Shown here: piece by piece, positions 61,547 through 61,549 of the stretch
Layout: every line of letters starts with the position of its first letter
Position numbering within the stretch: the stretch's first letter is position 1
NCBI GenBank assembly: GCA_937926975.1
Contig: CALBCJ010000027.1
Coordinates: 1 to 61,549 of the forward strand
Reading direction: 5' to 3'
Length of the DNA: 61,549 bases
From: an uncultured Propionibacteriaceae bacterium
GTDB taxonomy: Bacteria > Actinomycetota > Actinomycetes > Propionibacteriales > Propionibacteriaceae
Notes under the pieces: generated by a model
Database searches by the model: none
What the model was told of the DNA's origin: nothing
The model's input: the letters and a program-made list of their open reading frames with translations, nothing else
Translations under genes and position numbers: made by a program

Positions 61547-61549
61547 GGC

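Overview
This window is from a very GC-rich actinobacterium (Actinomycetota). GTG starts are common, genes often overlap by the 4-bp ATGA or GTGA pattern, and several gene blocks follow the order known from actinobacterial chromosomes: rsmI / pmt divergent, tatD-rsmA-ispE, a tRNA-Gln next to glmU-prs-rplY-pth, and mfd-lipoprotein-mazG-eno-divIC-DUF501-ppx. I cannot name the genus from sequence alone.

Layout. 1-13 kb: protein O-mannosyltransferase (minus), rRNA methylation and isoprenoid genes, a MarR regulator, a BrkB-type membrane protein, a TetR-MFS pair, an aminotransferase, tRNA-Gln, glmU, prs. 13-20 kb: rplY, pth, a structured leader, a large membrane-bound processive GT2 enzyme with a degenerate glycosidase-like tail, a GT39-type enzyme, and a VapBC toxin-antitoxin pair with operator-like repeats. 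20-33 kb: mfd to ppx, an unusual class I tRNA with a Leu(UAA) anticodon, a Bax-inhibitor-1-like protein, a NUDIX enzyme, a zinc metallopeptidase, lipoproteins and a 3-methyladenine glycosylase. 33-40 kb: a surface-polymer neighbourhood (VTC domain plus DUF4956, divergent from a Tat-exported phosphodiester glycosidase, GT2 and GtrA), then what looks like the remains of a polymorphic-toxin locus (toxin tail, pentapeptide-repeat protein, YbaB-like protein), then a sugar kinase and exonuclease III. 42-52 kb: a complete OpuC-type quaternary-amine ABC transporter, a tagaturonate-epimerase-like enzyme, a Na+/H+ antiporter-family protein and the methionine importer metNIQ with a long leader. 55-61.5 kb: two small unknown genes, msrA, two PH-domain membrane proteins, guaA, and a pair of hairpin repeats.

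Most notable region. Between metQ and the msrA cluster sits a low-GC islet of about 3.57 kb. It holds two overlapping minus-strand genes: an OLD-family ATPase/TOPRIM nuclease and a UvrD-like helicase. This is the gene pair and order of the Gabija anti-phage system. The islet is flanked by a perfect 78-bp direct repeat that is exactly the last 26 codons of metQ including its stop, so metQ stays intact. This is the footprint of site-specific insertion at a gene 3' end, yet no integrase, transposase or other mobility gene is inside the islet. An integrase-free, two-gene defence cassette at the metQ 3' end is the best candidate here for something undescribed.

Limits. All calls are from reading translated sequence and motifs; no database search or RNA folding program was run. 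Promoters, leaders and hairpins are hand readings.
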